This document shows, piece after piece, positions 5,663 to 7,198 of a stretch of 7,198 bases of DNA. Location of the stretch: the NCBI GenBank assembly GCA_905373185.1, contig CAJPSE010000081.1:1-7198 (forward strand). Reading direction: 5' to 3'. How positions within the stretch are numbered: position 1 is the first letter of the stretch; each line of letters begins with the position of its first letter. This DNA comes from an uncultured Fretibacterium sp. (GTDB taxonomy: Bacteria > Synergistota > Synergistia > Synergistales > Aminobacteriaceae). Both the position numbers and the translations under genes were made by a program. Below the pieces are notes generated by a model. It searched no databases, was not told the origin of the DNA, and saw nothing but the letters and a program-made list of their open reading frames with translations.

Positions 5663-6952
5663 CTACTGTTTCGCCGCCTCCGCGCGCACCGCCGCAGCGG
5701 CGGCCTGCACGTCCTTCATGACCTCCTCGGCACTCTTATCCCCATTCAGGAGCTCCTGGAGGTCGGGGAGGTAGACGTCCGAGATCTTGATGTCGATGTC
5801 GGTATCCAGCCAGAGCGCCATCCCCTCGGCCTCGGTGACGGCCTCCAGCCCTTTGACCAGCATCTCCAGGGAGTTCTCCTTGTTGACGGCGCCGATGACG
5901 GGGCTGGGCCACCCCATGGCCCGGACCATCTTGTCGGAGTTCTCCCTGTTCGTCAGGAAGCTCAGGAAGGCGACGGCCTGGTCGGGATGCTTCGTCCTGG
6001 CGGAGACCATAAACCCATCCGGAGCCCCCGTCAGGAATTTCGGGTTGCCGGGGGTCCCCTCGATGGACGGCATCGCGAAGAATCCCCAGTTCCCGGCCAT
6101 CTTCTCCTCGATATCCTGAAACTCCTCCAGCTCGACGTAGACCATCGCGACCTGGCCGCCGTAGAACATCTCGAGCGCCATGTTGTGCTCCGTGGAGTTG
6201 GCCCCCATGCTGAAGTAGCCCTTGTCGTTCAGCTCCTTGAAATACTCCAGGGCCTTCACGTAGCCGGGGTCGGTGAACTCGCCGGAGGCCGCCGCGTAGT
6301 CCTTCTCCCGCACCTCCTGGGGAACGCACTTCTGGTTGAGCCCCGTGATGTAGTGGCAGCTCGCCCAGGGGTAGATGTTGCCGAACCCGATGGGCGTGAC
6401 GCCCGCCTGCTTCAGCTTCTCGAGCCCGGCGGTGAACTCCGTCCAGGTTTTGGGCTCCTTCAGGCCGTTGTCCTCGAGCATCTTTTTGTTGTAGACGAAG
6501 AACTTTCCGTTGATTCGATAGGGAACGCCATAGTACCGGCCCTGCGTCGCGAAGGGCTCCAGCCCGGCCTTCATGAAGCCGTCGCGCCAGGAGGGATCCT
6601 TCTCGAAATACGGCGTCAGGTCCAGGACCGCCCCGGAACGGATGAAGTTCCGGGCAAACTCGCCGCTCCACGAGAAGAAGATGTCGGGCTGCTGGTCGGT
6701 CCCCATCTGGATGCGCAGCTTGTCCTTGATGGGCTCGTCGCCGGCCGCCTCGATCTGAATCCTGACGTCGGGATGCTCCTTCTCGAAGTCCCTGGCGACC
6801 TGGACAAAAAAGTCGTTGTACTCCACCTTCGGCCACTTGTGAAGGAACTTGAGCGTCACCGGGTCGCCGGCCTCCGCGGCGCCGCACAAGGCAAACGCCG
6901 ACAGCACGAACAAAAACGCGTACAGGGCAAATCTCGAACGGAACTGTTTCAT
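5663..6952 (-). CDS. Periplasmic sugar-binding protein of an ABC importer (family 1, FrlO-like)
   Basis: This 429-residue solute-binding protein captures the substrate in the periplasm and hands it to the permease pair. Residues 1-28 are a Sec signal peptide: basic MKQFRSRF, a hydrophobic core, then AEA before the likely cut at 28/29. Cys23 is not in a lipobox, so it is a soluble periplasmic protein rather than a lipoprotein. The mature part has the family 1 pattern: VTLKFLHKW at the first strand, DFEKEHPDVRI, a QPDIFFSWSGE segment at 88-98, YYGVPYRINGKFFVYNKKML at 140-159 and AMPSIEGTPGNP at 293-304. Cys199 and Cys209 could form a disulfide, and aromatic residues near 194-201 may line the sugar site. 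The ATG at 6952 follows AAGGAGG; the longer frame to 7000 adds a charged head before the signal peptide and is rejected. The substrate is inferred from the neighbouring deglycase and kinase genes to be a fructosamine. Confidence 0.93.
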   Translation of the reverse strand: MKQFRSRFALYAFLFVLSAFALCGAAEAGDPVTLKFLHKWPKVEYNDFFVQVARDFEKEHPDVRIQIEAAGDEPIKDKLRIQMGTDQQPDIFFSWSGEFARNFIRSGAVLDLTPYFEKDPSWRDGFMKAGLEPFATQGRYYGVPYRINGKFFVYNKKMLEDNGLKEPKTWTEFTAGLEKLKQAGVTPIGFGNIYPWASCHYITGLNQKCVPQEVREKDYAAASGEFTDPGYVKALEYFKELNDKGYFSMGANSTEHNMALEMFYGGQVAMVYVELEEFQDIEEKMAGNWGFFAMPSIEGTPGNPKFLTGAPDGFMVSARTKHPDQAVAFLSFLTNRENSDKMVRAMGWPSPVIGAVNKENSLEMLVKGLEAVTEAEGMALWLDTDIDIKISDVYLPDLQELLNGDKSAEEVMKDVQAAAAAVRAEAAKQ

Positions 6953-6962
6953 CGCTATTTTT

Positions 6963-6970
6963 CCTCCTTC
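6963..6970 (-). promoter_or_regulatory. Strong ribosome binding site of the binding-protein gene
   Basis: GAAGGAGG on the minus strand lies 10 bases before the ATG at 6952. It is the best match to the anti-Shine-Dalgarno sequence in the window. It fixes the start at the signal peptide MKQFRSRF and fits a highly expressed binding protein. Confidence 0.8.
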
Positions 6971-6981
6971 TCGATCCGAGT

Positions 6982-7019
6982 ATTCATAAAGCCATTCCAA
7001 GCATTCATAAAGCCATTCC
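6982..7019. repeat. Tandem 17-bp direct repeat, 21-bp period
   Basis: ATTCATAAAGCCATTCC occurs at 6982-6998 and again, without a mismatch, at 7003-7019, separated by AAGC. The pair fills most of the gap between the kinase stop (7025) and the binding-protein ribosome site. The 21-bp period is two helical turns, so a protein bound to each copy would sit on the same face of the DNA. The repeats are AT-rich compared with the surrounding DNA. They may be a regulator operator, an RNA element, or a recent slippage duplication. No convincing promoter was found within them. Confidence 0.85.
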
Positions 7020-7024
7020 CTCCG

Positions 7025-7198
7025 TCACTCGACGGCGGGTCCGTAAGCCCTGGGATGGCCGAAGGCCCCGTAATAGGAGCATGTGGCGGCCGCGCTCAGG
7101 GCCGCCTCCCTCAGGGCGGGCGCGGGCTCCTCGCCGGAGACGATGCCCACGATCAGCCGCGCGATGAAGGCATCCCCGGCCCCCAGCGTGTCCACGAC
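7025..7198 (-). CDS. frlD: PfkB-family sugar kinase, C-terminal 57 residues (FrlD-like), cut by the window edge
   Basis: Only the last 57 codons and a TGA stop (7027-7025) are present; the gene continues beyond 7198. It opens with VVDTLGAGDAFIARL, the second PfkB/ribokinase signature, whose GAGD loop forms the anion hole and carries the catalytic Asp (residue 9 of the visible part). The following helix AALSAAATCSYYGAFGHP resembles the C-terminus of fructoselysine kinase FrlD, which as I recall it has a similar Y-x-G-A ending. A FrlD-type enzyme would phosphorylate an imported fructosamine at C6 to give the substrate of the deglycase encoded downstream. The gene ends 72 bases before the binding-protein start codon, so it probably heads or precedes the same operon. 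The family is secure; the substrate rests on this short tail and on gene context. Confidence 0.78.
   Translation of the reverse strand, partial: VVDTLGAGDAFIARLIVGIVSGEEPAPALREAALSAAATCSYYGAFGHPRAYGPAVE

Noticed and set aside
5736..6887. 383-codon minus-strand frame within the binding-protein gene
   Set aside because: It is an out-of-frame shadow with Arg/Gly-rich composition and no domain.
6953..7000. N-terminal extension of the binding protein to a TTG at 7000
   Set aside because: It would put a charged segment before the signal peptide and bypass the strong AAGGAGG site.
6953..7024. Internal promoter in the repeat region (TATGAAT as a -10 box)
   Set aside because: No acceptable -35 box lies 16-18 bases upstream of either TATGAAT.

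Overview
The window is high-GC bacterial DNA, over 60% by eye except at the edges. It is one tightly packed gene cluster in which every supported gene lies on the minus strand, so transcription runs from high to low coordinates. The solute-binding protein has a cleavable Sec signal and no lipobox, which points to a periplasm and so to a diderm bacterium. The GC bias and gene style would fit a group such as Synergistota, but the sequence alone does not fix the taxon.

In transcription order the genes are: the 3' end of a PfkB-family sugar kinase that resembles fructoselysine kinase FrlD (7198-7025); a periplasmic family 1 sugar-binding protein (6952-5663); two MalF/MalG-type permeases (5464-4583 and 4573-3740); a SIS-domain protein that resembles fructoselysine 6-phosphate deglycase FrlB (3737-2724); a MalK/UgpC/MsmX-type ATPase (2715-1603); and two GntR/HutC-type regulators that overlap by one base (1564-833 and 833-111). 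A strong sigma70-type promoter follows the last gene and points out of the left end of the window.

The most economical reading is an import and degradation operon for Amadori products (fructosamines, i.e. glycated amino acids). The binding protein, two permeases and a dedicated ATPase would bring in the fructose-amine. The kinase would phosphorylate C6 and the SIS deglycase would split the product into glucose 6-phosphate and a free amine or amino acid. The two UTRA-domain repressors would sense an intermediate. The exact substrate cannot be read from the sequence.

Non-coding structure: a 17-bp direct repeat (period 21 bp) lies between the kinase and the binding protein. A 198-bp gap between the binding protein and the first permease carries a perfect 13-bp stem and two smaller GC-rich hairpins, probably to raise binding-protein expression over the permeases. 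The first regulator has a complete winged-helix domain only if it starts at a non-standard ATT codon. No tRNA, rRNA, CRISPR array or insertion sequence was seen.
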